This document shows, piece by piece, positions 11,459 through 26,900 of a DNA stretch of 64,000 bases. A model generated the notes under the pieces. The model made no database searches. It was not told the origin of the DNA and was given only the letters and a program-made list of their open reading frames with translations. This stretch comes from Anisus vortex. Lineage: Eukaryota; Mollusca; Gastropoda; Planorbidae. The position numbers and the translations under genes are program-made. The first letter of the stretch is position 1. Every line of letters starts with the position of its first letter. The stretch lies in NCBI GenBank assembly GCA_949126835.1, contig OX421497.1, positions 5,727,636 to 5,791,635 of the forward strand. Reading direction: 5' to 3'.

Positions 11459-14400
11459 GTAAGTGTGTCGTCTCCTTTTTAACTATTGATTATTGTTTTC
11501 TTGTAACATGTTAACCCTTACAGTCCCGGGCGCGTATATAGCGGAACTGAAGGCAGCATAGATAGAAGTAGATCGGTACGGGAAGGGTTAAGATGCTGCA
11601 TGACCTTATGAAATAATTTATTATTCTTACAATGTTTCTAAATTAGGCTACAGACAAAGACTTAACAAATGTTCATTTTTTTTTAAAGTGCTTTGTTGCT
11701 AGTGACGCATCAATGGGCTTAAGTCAAACAGTTTTAAAATGCACATTTTCGAAAATCGCAAGTTTTTTTTTCAATTATTCCTACTCGGAATTTACAATTT
11801 GCCTAGTTTCCGAGGAGTAAAAAAACATAGCATTATACGTAGGCTTATGTTTAAATGTAAACATACATTTAAAATCAAGATAAATGTTAGTTCTAAAAAT
11901 CAAAGTTTGCCCTTAAAAAAATTGGCGACATGGAGAACAGAGAATGTGTGACAATTAAAATACAAAGTTTCATAAAGATGTGGTCAAGACACACACTGAA
12001 GATCGAATTGTTAGACATTGAATTACACATAGACATAGAAAAGTACGCTGGACAGTGACCATTCACTAATTATATCGGAGTCCAATGAGAAGGGGGAAGT
12101 TATGAACTTAAATATATTTAAAAAAAAAAAAATTATTGTGAAGTCCACCCAAAGTCCAAAATCGAGTTTATGGCTCGCTTTAAAGTCTATAGTTTGACTT
12201 TCTGACCACTCGGAAAAAAGCACGATTTGTGCTATCGACCCATCTTGGGAGAACAATGAGATTGGTTGGAGAATTTCTTACCTCCTGAGGTCCAGCGTCA
12301 GTTTTGATCAGTTCTTCCACGGCGCGTGTACATCTTAGAACTATGATTTTCATCTTTACCTTATTTCGGTGGCCGAGCGGCAGCGCGTTTGGCTGGCGTA
12401 CAGAAGTTCCCGTGTTTGAATCCTGGTGCAGGCCAGGATTTTTTTCACGGGTCTGAAGGGTGTCCCTCAGCCCACCCAGCTCTGATGGGGTACCTGACCT
12501 TAGTTGAGGTAAAGTAACGGTGGTTGGGCTACACAATCCCCAAGTATGCCGTGACCACAGAAACTGGTGAACGCTGCTTCACCGGCCCAATGGATCAATT
12601 TGGTCCGACGGGATACCCTTTTTTTTTTTAACCTTACTTCTTCATATTTCTTTGTAAACAATCTACTACTGTTTTAAAGTTAATAATTTGTGAATGTTTC
12701 TACACCATTTGTTCTTATTGATGAGCCCCAATATGAAAATGGTCCCTGTGATTAGTGAAGAGGCAGAAATTTCAACGGATAGCCAATGCTTTGAAATGTA
12801 AATTTGTCTTCACTTACTTTCTTTCTCTTTGAAGTACTTTGTTGACCTGAAAACGAAACCCCAAACCTTTACTGTAACTTGTAATCCTTACTTAATGTGT
12901 TTGTTTTAGCTGTGCTCTGCGCCAGGCTGTCTGCTTCAGACAATCTCAAATATCCAAATGGACGTAGATTTTGTATTTGTAAAGACGTAAGTAAACCTGC
13001 ATGACGTCGTTCGTGACGTAAGTAAATCTGTATTACGTTGTTAGTGACGTAAGTAAACCTGTATTACGTTGTTAGTGACGTAAGTAATCCTGTATTACGT
13101 TGTTAGTGACGTAAGTGAACCTGTATTAGGTTGTTAGTGACGTAAGTAAACCTGTATTACGTTGTTAGTGACGTAAGTGAACCTGTATTACGTTGTTAGT
13201 GACGTAAGTAAACCTGTATTACGTTGTTAGTGACGTAAGTAATCCTGTATTACGTTGTTAGTGACGTAAGTGAACCTGTATTAGGTTGTTAGTGACGTAA
13301 GTGAACCTGTATTACGTTGTTAGTGACGTAAGTAAACCTGTATTACGTTGTTAGCGAGGTAAGTAAACCAGAATTTCGTTGCTAGTGACTTAAGTAAACC
13401 CTTTATTACGTTGTTAGCGAGGTAAGTAAACCAGAATTTCGTTGCTAGTGACGTAAGTAAACCCTTTATTACGTTGTCTATGTAATCTACCTAGATCTAT
13501 GTAAATTTTTCTTTGCACCGATTTCAGGGATGTTAAAAGTATATATCGCTTTTTTTTAATTTTTTGAAAACCAATTTTCGGTTATAGAAATCCGAATTCG
13601 AACCGATTTCCAGTTGCCCCCCTTCCCTACCCATGTTTTTGTTTTCTTTTGTTGTTATGTATATAAATATATAAGTGAAAAAACAAGGCCATTGTTTCCA
13701 GCGAAGTGACCGACCCAGGGATTAAAAAATTGCATATTCGGCGTTTAGTTGGTAGTTGGAAATCACACACACACCCACACATTCGCCTACAAAAGCGCTA
13801 CATAAAGTTGATAAATAAACGACACATGCCTAGAGAAATGTAAGTTCATTACGTGGTGAAATCTTTAAAAAAATAACAGATTTTTTAAGAATTTGGAAAT
13901 AAAACATATAATTATATAGATCAGTGGATTGTTGCATGTTGCACAATGGAACAGAATATTTATACAAAATGAATACAAATATATCGGTCTGTAAGTCTGT
14001 TAGGCACGTTTAGCGTCTATGGTGAAAACCCAAGTTTTTGCTTCTAATGAACGTGGATCAAAAGGATTTGTCGATCACTTGCGTTAATGGTGACTGAACA
14101 TCTGCGTTTGTAGTTTTCTGCGAATGTATCGCAGATGGAGGTTAAATGAGAAAGATAGATAGATAGAATATCAGAAACACTGATAATTAGACAGACAGAT
14201 GGAGGTTAAAATAGAAAGATATATCCATAGAATATCACAAACACTGATAAATGGATAGATAGACAGTTTGAAAGACAGACAGGGAGATTGACAAATATAT
14301 AGATAGATAGTTTTATAATTATGTTTGATATTTGCACCTTCCAGAGTATGCAATTGTGGCATCAAAGTTTCGCAGATAATGTGCCTGAAATAAAAGACTT

Positions 14401-17400
14401 TATAACTGGTGTTACAGATTCACCCTTACGCAATTACAACCTGTCTGGCTTTATCTTCGGCCCCGATAGTCCGCATATGGTAAGTTATAAACTGCTTGAA
14501 ATGGAAAGAAAGAAATGTTATTGGTTTTCTTGTATGCTATTTCTTTAATGGTGGGAAGATAACACTATTAATTATTTATTACATCTTTCAACGACAAGAC
14601 GTAATTAGCGTTACCCAAAAAAAGTAATATAATAAGATGGACCGCTTGCTCTATTTTTAGAGCTTTATGGTCGTGTTTTCCGTACGCAGCCTATGACACT
14701 GTCCAAAAGATTTCCACAGTAAACAACTTTCGATTTTAATCTTCATTTGAGTTCAAAGAACTTATATTACAGGCGTTTTTTCTATTAAGGCATTATTTTA
14801 CAATTCTACATGAAAAATAATGAAACGACTAAATTTAAAATATGATATCATTTACTTTTACAAGAAATTAGTTAGACTATTTAATTCATCTCTAATATTT
14901 CTTTAAACTCTCTGACAACAACTGGGATAGTCACAGTTTTTCATTGGTAAAGTCATAGCAAGTTACTGAACCAGAAGTCGATAATTCATTTTGTGATCGG
15001 AAATTTCCGAAACAGGCGTTTTCGAGTTGTCAAATAGCAGAAATATTAACCCTTCCTGTACCGACCTACTTTCTATCTATGATCTTCAGTCCCGCTATAT
15101 ACGCGCCCGGGACTGTAAGGGTTAAAGAAAGCGGTCCATCTTATTATAGTCTTGTTCGTTCTATTTTATATGAGCCGCTGTTGTGCATCAGAGGATCATT
15201 ATAGGCCCTACTGCCGAGAGACTCCGATACCCAATGAGTGCAACAGCCCGTCTCAACCCCTGCCCTAGTGTCTGAGTGTCCAGAACTATGGCCTGAAATG
15301 TATGCCACCAGGCGACGCGGTACAGGTATAAGAGCGAGTTACAACGATAATGACCCAAGGGTGTAATTCCGCATGTGGATATAGAACTGTAGTAGTGCAT
15401 ATAAGATAAGATAAGAATGGGCATTTCTTATAACGCTTCTATCCATGCTATTAAATCAGCATGCTCAGTGCGCTCTTGGTGTGACTTGCAGTGGCAGATG
15501 TATTAGCCAAAGAGAAAAGTCTTTAAGTTCTTTTAAAAGATTCTCTTGTCCCAGATTCTCCCAGTGTCTGAGATAAACTGTTCCATAGAGAAGGTGCCAC
15601 TGATTCAAATGAGCGCACTCCCAGGTACTTCTTTTTGTGTCCATCCAAACTGGGAGTTTTGTTGAATGACTGCAGGTACCGTACCTCATGTTACGCGACA
15701 CGCTTTATTAAGTTTATTGGAGTGCCGCTGTGTGTATGATCTTGGACAGGATCTTTATGTGCACCTTCCCCACACACACTTTCATCCCTTAACATCGTTA
15801 GAAAAGAGCCGGAAAGCTTGTCCTTTTATTTTTTTCAGCCAACTATAGATAGATGATGTATGTAGACAATTTTATCATTGAACTTCCTATGTAGGCTACG
15901 CGTTTGGAGAAAACGTATAGTAAAAACTCCAATTCTCATTGAATGATAACATGAGTAAAAAATGCAATACATTTCTCTGATATATATATAATATATTTTA
16001 ATTTATCTTATATCTTACAGACGCTCGTGCACCGAGTCTAGTCTTGCATCTTTATTAATGTTTTAAACAATATTAAGTTACCTGTTTTCCTGGTTTGTTC
16101 AGGCGACCCATTCCATGCCCGAATGCCACTCGGGAAGAAAGAGTACTTATATGCATTTTTTCTCGCATAAGGGATAATAAGGAAAGTGTTTTTGTCTTTA
16201 TATTTATCTGAGCATTGCAACAGGCTGTTATTGGGTTGTATTTCTAAATTAGAGTTTAATGCCTTATGTATTATTACTACTTTACTCTTTGCCCTTATGC
16301 CCTCTAGTGCTGGGGTCGGCAACCTATGAAACGCGTGCCAGACTTGGCACTCAGAACGATTTTCAGTGGCACGCGAGAGACCTCCAAGAAGATTTTTTAA
16401 TGCAAGTCAAAACAACGTACGTCAGCATATTTAATTGGTGCTGCGTGGCGAACTACATGTGAATCTTCAAGAATTTTTGTGTGCAAAAACCCCATCGTTG
16501 GACTTGCAATTTGTGATTGAATCTATTGTTAAGATCATCAATTTTATAGTTTCTTAAGTCTCTTCTAGAAGAAAGTGATACGGAGTCTTACATAGATACG
16601 TTTCTTGACTGGAAGCAATTAAGGAGTATTATCTTAATTGAAATATTTTGGTATTGAATGAGGAGAACTTACTTTTGAAGCCGATGTTTCGGAATTACAT
16701 GGCGACACATTTCAGTGATTTGAACTTGCAATCACAAGGACGGGGTCGAAAAGCACTGGAAGTGTTGGACCACAGGGATGGATTTGCATTGAAACTGGAT
16801 ATTGCATTGAAACTGGACATTGCATTGAAACTGGATATTGCATTGAAACTGGATATTGCATTGAAACTGGATATTGCATTGAAACTGGATATTGCATTGA
16901 AACTGGACATATCTTGTCGTGAAATCAATTTCAAAACAATTAACTTTTTCCCTAATTTAAGGCACATTAAGGTAGATGAACTTTTTCAGAAGTACATTGA
17001 AGCTCTCAAACAAAGGCAAGACTTTCAAATTCATGGACTTATGTTTCCATACCATATTAAGCCTTACGGGCTTGATCTTACTAAAAACTACTTAGATCTG
17101 GATCTTTTTATAGTGAAGAGAAATTTGATTTTTTTATTTTTTTAAAACATCCGAAATGTAACTATTTGCAAAAAATCTGAAATAAATAGCTACTTAGGAC
17201 AGTCATCTGTTGTCAACTGCAAGGCATTCGCTTTACTTTCAGCTTTTCGGTTAAATTTACACTAATGAGCATATTTATCTCACATGAAAGCTGTTTTAAG
17301 CATACCAAGAGGTCACTTAAACTTGACCACTCAGAAAAGACTAAATATGTACCTGACATTGAACAATTAGCGAAGAACATTTAATAAAAAGGCGATTATT

Positions 17401-20400
17401 AATTGATACATGCTAATTACATTTAAAAGAGTTTTGATGCTCATCTATCTTAATAAGGCATAAATATAATTATTTCTAAAACAAATTTTGTTTGTTTTAT
17501 TATTGTAATAAATAAAACAGGCTTTTTTAATGTAACTATTGTAATTAATAATGTTTAAAAAAAATAAAACTCATTAAATTGACTTTCGTGAGGCATCAAA
17601 TGTTTATTTACAACGGAAATTAATTTTATACATCTAATTACTCAATGAAAAAAGAGCATACATGCTGGATTTGTATAAAGAAAAAATAATTTAAAAGCAA
17701 TACTAGTTTTATTTTTAAACTCGTTTGGCATCACTAGCTTCAAATTTGGAGAATTTCATTGAAGAAAGATAATTAACTAGTTTTTTTTTGCGTCAATACT
17801 TCTAATGTTTCTTTTTTGTTTCCTTTTAAAAAAATAAATGGCATACAATTTATAACTTTGAAATTATCGAACTATAAAAGATAATTGAAAATTATATAAC
17901 TACTCTTTTTATGACTAAAGAATTTATATGTGCGGATTCATTACATTAACTACCCAGTTCGTATGATCACTATGTATCTATTTTGCTTAAATGTACAGTT
18001 ATGAATTCAGTAATTGATTCCACGGAAAGATATGCCCAGTTTCAATGCAAATCCATTCCAGTTGCCTAATACTTCAAGTGCTTTTGGACCCAGTCTTGTA
18101 AATGGAAGATTAACTCACTAAAATGTGTCGCCAAGTCATACAGAAACATTGACTTCAACAGTCAGTTCTCCTCATTCAATAACGGTATTTTTTTCCATTA
18201 AGATACATCTTAATTGCTTCCAGACAAGAAAATAATCTATCCAAGACTTTATCTGCACTCCGTATGACTTTCTTTTAGAAGAGACTTGAGAAACTATACA
18301 ATTAACTATCTTAACAATAGATTCAATAACATATTGCAAGTCCAATGATGAGAGCTTTGCACACAAATATTCCTGAACTAAAACAGTCGACGTCCAGTAT
18401 GATTCCCATGTAGTTCGCCATGCAGCACCCACTATTATAAGTATGCTGACATACGTTGTTTTCTCTTGCATTAAACAATATTCTTGGCGGTCTTTCGCGT
18501 GCCACTGAAAATCGTTATGCGTGCCAAGTCTGGCACGCGTGTCTTAGGTTGCCGATCCCTGCTATAGAGCATTCGCATTGATTCTATAAATATTTTTCAA
18601 TACTAGATGTTCATCCCGAAAATGATCAGTAGATGCAATCAAATTTGCAGAAATTCCCATCACTAGATATATTAGTTGCTAGAAAAAGAATGGTGAATGG
18701 TTAAATAAAAACTGCACTATTATACAGTGTGTGTATCCTGAGGCACAGGGTTTTCTTATAACACTTGATACGTACGAATTCTTAGTTAACTGTTATCTAT
18801 TAATCTGGAAAAAATGCTAAAAGTGGGGCCTTTTCCCTAAAATGTCGCTCCCCCTAGTGTCAAAATCTGGCTACGCCACTGCTATAGGTATGGGTTTCCT
18901 GGAGTGGTTGGAGGGCTCTATACTCTATGCGGTACAATGAGACCTCGGACGCGCAGCACCAGTGTGCTCTTGATGCAAGCGTATGTCTATATCATTTTGC
19001 AGAATGAATATCCCGCAAGACTAGACAGAAAATATACATATATTACTGGCTTTGAGGGATACGACGGTAGGAGAATTAAACTTTTTTAAAAACTCTTTCT
19101 GTATCAAAAAAGTATTAAAGTCTAGCATTTCGGTTTTAATATGTTTTAATATGTAGCACGTTCGACAGGCGTACCGAATTTCCTGGGTTCGAATCCTGGT
19201 GAAGGCTAGGATTTTTTTCCCGGGTCTGGAGGGTGTCTCTGAGTCTACCCAGCTGTGATGGGTACCTGACCTTAGTTGGGGCAAAGTAAAGGCGGCTGTG
19301 CATAGTGCTGGTCACGCAATCACCTAGTATGCCGTGGCCACGGAAACTGGTGATCGCTAATTCACCGGCCCTTTGGATCAATTTGGTCCGACGGGATACA
19401 TTTGATGTGACCAAGTCTGATTCGTCTAGTCCTGAAAGTGCTATTGGTTGTTGGCAAACGTGTTAACTATGAATAGACATGTGTTAGAAGCTTAAGCTTT
19501 CTAAAAAGAAAGAAAGTGAACCAGACAGTAACGTGTCACTATCCAGTCCAAAAAGGATGACTTCTTAAATATTAAATTAAATTGTGATGTTCACCCATGT
19601 GCACATCGAGTTTATGGTTTGCAGGAAAGTCTGAAGTCTGAAGCATGACTTATACAAGGGACCATTTAAATTAAAGTATAGATTTACTACCTCGTTTGAT
19701 CCTACGTCAAATTTAGTTTATTCGATGTGCTTGTAATGCTTAAACGTTGTTTGTTTGTTTTTTGTTGTTGTTATTTTGATCATATGATTTCTTTATTTGT
19801 ATATTATACAATCTTTAAGTTGTATGATTATTAAATTTCATATGGTTTCTGCTATAACTCGTTCGTATTGCTGCGAATTGTGAGAGTGACTGAATGCAGG
19901 ACAATTAAACAAAATAATACTTAGATGAAGTAGGAGACCCTAGACGCGACTTCATCTAATATCCAATATCTAAATAGGCTTCATCAACATTCAAGGTGGC
20001 ATTCAAATAAAGAAGTAGTCGGCTAAGGAAAACGTAACAGGTGGCTTTAGATTACATCAAATGCACTATCTGGATTCAAAGATACCATTAGACTCGATGG
20101 CGGTCTTTTTTCCCCAAGGTTCTCTATATTTTTCATTGAGCTTGTTGGTGTATTTTAACCCTTCCCGTACCTACCTACTTCTATCTATGCTGCCTTCAGT
20201 TCCGCTATATACGCGCCCGGGACCGTAAGGGTTAACATCCTTTGTATTAACTTTGCATATCGTTCTGGTTGTATATCTGCCTTCCTGCTTGGCGACCGAC
20301 CCAATCTTTCGAGGTCTAACTGGACGACTTTACGCCATCCGATCAATCTGAAACTTGGCCCCATTGGAATTTCTTCATTTGTGTCTAGGGTAGTGAATAA

Positions 20401-20925
20401 GCTCTGTCTCAGACAGCACTGTCCCAAGCTAACACTTCACAGTTACCAATATCTCTTCCAGGATATTTGTGGTCGCTTTTACACACACAAAAAAGCCTCC
20501 ATGAAGCGCATGTTATAATGCTCTTAAGCTATGAACTCTTCCCTTTTGGCTAATTTCTGATTAGAATAGATTGTAAGTCGATCTGTCATTTTCCAGCCTG
20601 CTCAGGTGGCGCCATCCAAGGTAAATGTCACCAGAAGGAGGAGAGTGTCCGTTAGGGAAATCTTTTTCGCACGATCTAGTACCTCATAAACATTTTTTTT
20701 AGACGTCAGGTCTGGAGGCAGCGCAGACGCAGACACAGTCCTTACTTGAGATGCATACAGTGTCCAGGTTTCGCTGGCCTCCTGAACAGAACTGAGCACA
20801 CAGTCGTGGTAGACAGTTGCTTTGGTGTAGGGCTTCTAGCATTCAGTTTTCCTAAACAGCATCTAGTTTTCCCAAACAGCATTTAGTTTTCCTAAACATC
20901 GTTTAGTTTTCCCAAACTCTCTCTC

Positions 20926-20986
<61 letters not shown>

Positions 20987-23900
20987 AAACAGAAAATGTC
21001 AGAACTCCAGAACCCACAGTAGAGGCGATGCATAGATCCACAATCAGACAACCCTAGACGTCTAAGAGTGCATCTTGTGCATGCTCTGAAGACTACCGGA
21101 TTGTGGTCGTAACACTGTACTTTTGATATCATGGCCACGGTTGTACAGGCTTTTCCCATACGGAAACGTTTGATATCCCGACCAGGGTTGTAGCGGCTTT
21201 TGTGTGTATTTCCTTGTTCAGAATTCTTTTGTTTGTGATGGTGGAGTCAAGGTAAGTGAAGTCTTCTACGACTTTGAGTTCGTAGGTAAAAATGGAATTT
21301 AAGGAAAAGGAAACTGAGATACGTAAATCAGAAAAAAAACTGGAAAAAAAAATAAATCAATAAATTAACTATTATTTTTATACATGATTAATTTTAAATA
21401 TTATAATCGCGTTATGATTAAAAAAAATAACTGTTTTTATTTTTTTCAGGCCATGCAATTCTTTTAAGAAACAAAGCCGCCTTTTGGATCGACGGGAGAC
21501 ATTTTGATTTAGCGGAAAAAAGAATTAACTGTGACTGGAGTTTGTTTAAATTAGGTCAGCGTGACCCTATGTTTGATGTTTAAGCGGGAGAAAACAACCA
21601 CTAACTTTTCAAATTATCAAACAAACATAATGTATAGACTTAAATGAGTTCATGGGAGTATACATTTTTTTTTTTTACTTTTGACTAGCATACGCCGTTG
21701 ACAAATATTTCTGAGGTTTTTAAAGATACAAGGCTGGCGTATCGAACATCCCTGGTTGATTCGAATCCTGGTGAAGGCTCTAATTTTGTTTCTGATCTCT
21801 CCAGTGTAGGGTCGGCAACCTACGGCGCGCGTACCGGACTTGGCACGCATAGAGATTTTCAATAGTACGTGGAAGCTCCTAAAAAAAAGCCAATTCGAGT
21901 CTACAAGAAAAGAGAAGGATATCTTTTTGGATGTTTGGCATGCTGAATGAATTAGAAATCCAACTTTGGCACACTATTATCAAAATAGGTACCGAACGCT
22001 GCTCTTGTGGGTCCCACTTGGCATTTCTGATGGGCACCTGACGTACAATAATCTGGAGGTGGGAGACTTGAAAAATGGAATGAGAGTTGGGACAATGCTG
22101 ATAACGGCTGAGCGGTCGTCTGGCAGCATCTGGCCCGCTTTTAACCGCGCCGACGACCCATGGTGGTGGCTAAATAGGTCGGAACATTATCACAATTCCG
22201 CACTGGCCACTGCCCCATTTGGGAGATACTTTGCCAGGTTCCGACCTAACCGACTTGCGGGAGTGCCCCTGGTCTCGTCGGCTATCGAAAAGATGGAACG
22301 GGTGACCCTCTATCCACCGTTCTCTACGGAGATTATTTAAGCGTGCTCAGATGCACGGCATAGTATTCATCCAGGGCTATAAGGCATTCATAATCTCAGC
22401 TCTCATTCCAAACAGAGTTCACGTCTGGTGGGTAACTGACATTACCATTTGAAAAGTAAAAGGCGGTTGGACAATCACGCGAATCTCTAGTATGCAATGG
22501 CCACCGAAACTGGTGAACGTCTGTAATGTATAAGATAAGTTAAGATAAGATAAGATACAGATTTGTTCGAGTCATAGATCTAGTTTCCCGAATTGTTGTA
22601 AATAACAAGTCTATGTTATCTAGATTTAGGAACTCTTTTGTTCCACTATCAGTGATAATCTCTTAACCCTTCCCGTACCGACCTACTTCTATCTATGCTG
22701 CCTTCAGTTCCGCTATATACGCGCCCGGGACTGTAAGGGTTAACAGAATCGTCATCCAGAAAATACAATAGAGGACTCTAAACGTTTCAACTTGTATGAT
22801 AAATAGTATGATAGTGTGCGGGAATGTCTATTTTTATAAGTGTACATTTCTGTGCTTACGTTTAAATAATTATTTTATATTGTTTAAAATTTGCTGCAAA
22901 AGACGGAAATTTATGTAATCAGGTCATATTTCCATTTGTAATTGTAATCTTGTCTTAAATTAAAGTGTATCATTCTCAAACATCATTTAACTTAAAACTG
23001 AGGATTGTTGTTCTTGTTGTTGTTCGTCCGTCGTGATCGACGATGACCATTTTTGTCGTCCTATGAAGTATGGGGTGTGGCTGTGCGGTGGGTTTTCATG
23101 TGGCTAATGAGGCCTATCCTTGCTTGGAAGGTACGACTGCAAACCGTACAGGGGAAGGTCGGAACGTCAACAGTGAGCTCTAGGGCACGATCTTTCCTGG
23201 CTTGTCTCTTGGACTCAGCTGCTCTCTGTTTTTGCTCTTCGCAAAGAGCTGCTCCTTCATGGACCGCTGAGCGCCATGAGGCACGGTCTCTGGCTGTCAC
23301 CTCCCAGGAGTCCTCTTTAATGAGTGATGCCTTGAGGGTGTCTTTATAGCGCTTTTTTGGACCTCCGCGAGCTCGCTGACCGTTTTTTAGCTCGCCATAG
23401 AAGAGCCTCTTTGGAAGACGGCAGTCTGGCATGCGTATAACATGCCCTGCCCAGCGAAGTTGAGACTGCATCAGACTTGTGTTGATGCTTGGGAGTCCTG
23501 CCCTGGCAAGTACCTCAAAGTCTGGAATTTTGTCGTGCCATTTGATATTTAGGATTTTTCTCAGGCTTTTTGTGTGGAAGTGATTCAGGAGCTTAGCATG
23601 TCGTTGATAAACAGTGAAAAAAACTGAAGATAACAGCATGTATAATATGTTATGTATAGGCCTATACTATAGTTCACATATAAAAAATGTGACATTTGCT
23701 TTTCAGCGTATGCTTTGTATACTACCCCGGGCAAGGCCGGTCAGTTTACTTAGATATTGATGTGTTCTCTTTTTGACCTTTGAACTAGGAGATCCGGGTG
23801 TACCAACACTTGCTGAGTGGACTGATTCGGCGATTGGTAAAGAAGAGGTTCGGAACATTGGTATTGATAAAAGTCTCGTTACAGAAGGTATTATACATTC

Positions 23901-26900
23901 AGAGTGAGAATTAACTTTTTTTAAAAGGTGTATAGAAAATTGTTATTTGGGGACTGTGTTGCCGGTTCAACGCACAAGTCTAGGTGCGTCCAATCAGAGC
24001 GTGCGAACATTCACTAAGTATACTCCATGACCAGTAAACACTGCCTTATCTATCTAGTGCAGGGTTCGGGAACCTTTTTGTCTTAGAGAGCCATGGATAC
24101 CACATATTTTGAAAAGTAATTCTGTTAGAGCCAAACATTATCATTCATTATGTTTAAAATTAAAAATTCAAGTAAATGTGTGCATTTTGTGTAATTTCAA
24201 CACTAAAAGTACAATAATTATGTCTCTGAATTCTTCTGATGCTGAGTTGCAGTAGACTTTAGCTCATTTGTAGAATGAAATATTGATATGCAATTAATAT
24301 GTAGATCAAAAAGTCTAAAAAAACATTTTTTTAATAATCGAACATTTGTTTGCGAGCCAGATGCAACCATCAAAAGAGCCACATCTGGCTCGCGAGCCAT
24401 GGGTTCCCGACCCCTGATCTAGTGGATATGATGGCAGGACTTTTACTTTGGTCTACGTCGTAATTACGTCACGATTTTCATATTCAACTAGATTTATGCC
24501 CGCCAAAATGATGGAGAAACGAATGAGTACAACTTGTTTAATTTTATGTTTGTTTTATATCTATTTTATCTTATAGTATGTTTTATTATAAGCCCTACTA
24601 TAAGTTTATTTGTAAAAGTGTTAATTACTGCAAAGTAAATTTTCGTGGAACTAATGACGATCATTACTCTAGACATTTCTGTAATTTTGGTTTGGTCACA
24701 CTTGAAGTGCTGGTGGTGATAATGTACATTTTTATTATCAAACTAGAACTATATGACTACAATTTACTCGAAATCGTTCCTCATTTACACTCTAGATCAA
24801 TCAGTTTTAGTTTTAACGCCAAAAAAATGAATAGCCGCGAAATAAGATTATAGTTTTATGGCATAGAAAATCTGTCAATCAGTCGTATGAACCAATCGAA
24901 ATCGTCAATAACAATGGGGGCGGGGTCTGTATATTCGTCGGAATCTTCATCCCAGTTTGTCGCCATTTCATACGAACAACAACAACAACAAAAGGATGGC
25001 CCCAAGATGGCAGCCATCTTGACATGTTGCTTTTGTTTATTTCCATTCATTTATCCATATGGCGCTAAAGCCCATGTAGCGCGTTGGCCTGCTCCACCAC
25101 CTCCTTCCATTCGGGGCCTATCTTTGGTTTTCCTCCGCCATGCCCGCACGCCAAGTTTTTGCAGATACGACTCTATAGCTTCGAGCCCTCTTCGTCTTGG
25201 TCTGCCCCTAAGCCTCTTTCCTCTTGGTCTCTGGTGATGTACTGTTCTGGCTGCTCTGCCTTGTGCCATTCTTTCCAAATGGCCTGCCCACCTCAGTCTG
25301 CCCTTCTTTATTTCAGCTACCACCGTTTGATCCTCGTACAGAGCATATAGTTCTTCATTTGTTCTTGTTCTCCAGCCATCTGTGTCTTGCACAGCTCCAT
25401 ATATCTTCCGCAGCACTTTTCTTTCCCATGTATTAAGCAGGGTCTCAATGGATTTTGTATTTAGCTATTTCCATCATTCTCGTTAAAGCAAGCTTTGACT
25501 ATATCGCTTTATCAACACCAAAGATGATCACATCTACACAGATGATCCCCGCCCCCCCCCCCTAAATAAACAACACGCAAGTTATCGCAGCGTTTGAAAT
25601 TAGTTCGAATCTTTGTAGCTGCCGAAACTTTACGAACAAAAGATGAGTGCAGCCAGCAAACATTCTGTCTGGATTATTTCTAGTCGAACACTTGTTATCG
25701 CTAGTTGCCGATTAATACCTTTTATCTTATCAACGAGGAGTGACTATCGCTGAATAGCTTGAGGTCAACTCGCGGTTATTCTATTAGGGTGCGGAAATTG
25801 AGAAAAGGTGTAAAGAATAATTAATTTTATTTTACTTTTTTATCACTTACTGAAAGAAAAGTACTAAGGACTTCGTCCATATTTGACGTTACACTTTGAA
25901 AGGAACTCTTTTGTGTTCTAGCCACACACAGTAAAACATAATATGTTGAGAGCATACATTATTGCAGCCCTAAACACACCCTAAATGTATTGTTACACAC
26001 CCTAAATGTATTGTTACACACCCTAAATGTATTGTTATACACCCTAAATGTATTGTTATACACCCTAAATGTATTGTTACACACCCTAAATGTATTGTTA
26101 CACACCCTAAATGTATTGTTACTGTTACACAGCCTAAATGTATTGTTACACACCCTAACTGTATTGTTACACACCCTAAATGTATTGTTACACACCCTAA
26201 ATGTATTGTTATACACCCTAAATGTATTGTTACACACCCTAAATGTATTGTTACACACCCTAACTGTATTGTTACACACCCTAAATGTATTGTTACACAC
26301 CCTAAATGTATTGTTATACACCTAAATGTATTGTTACACACCCTAAATGTATTGTTACACACCCTAACTGTATTGTTACACACCCTAAATGTATTGTTAC
26401 ACACCCTAAATGTATTGTTATACACCCTAAATGTATTGTTATACACCCTAAATGTATTGTTACACACCCTAAATGTATTGTTAGCACACCCTAAATGTAT
26501 TGTTAGCACTCCTAAATGTATTGTTAGCACTCCTAAATGTATTGTTAGCACTTAAAAATGTTTTGTTAGCACTCCTAAATGTATTGTTACAAACCCTAAA
26601 TGTATTGTTATACACCCTAAATGTATTGTTATAGAACCTAAATGTATTGTTAGCACACCCTAAATGTATTGTTAGTACACCCTAAATGTATTGTTACGCA
26701 CCCTAAATGTATTGTTAACACTCTGAAATGTATTGTTAGCACACCCTAAATGTATTGTTAGCACTCTGAAATGTATTGTTATACACCCTAAATGTATTGT
26801 TACACACCCTAAATGTATTGCTATACACCCTAAATGTATTGTTATACACCCTAAATGTATTGTTACACACCCTAAATGTATTTTTACACACCCTAAATGT

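Larger units (their letters stand above)
16310..18561 (+). mobile_element. hAT element with decayed transposase
   Basis: The ends are ctggggtcggcaacc and ggttgccgatccctg. The flanking 8-mers ctctagtg and ctatagag match at six of eight positions, in line with an old insertion. Subterminal gtggcacgcgagagacc is shared with the element at 1715. It holds two transposase pieces (16648-17145 and 17207-17385). Confidence 0.8.
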
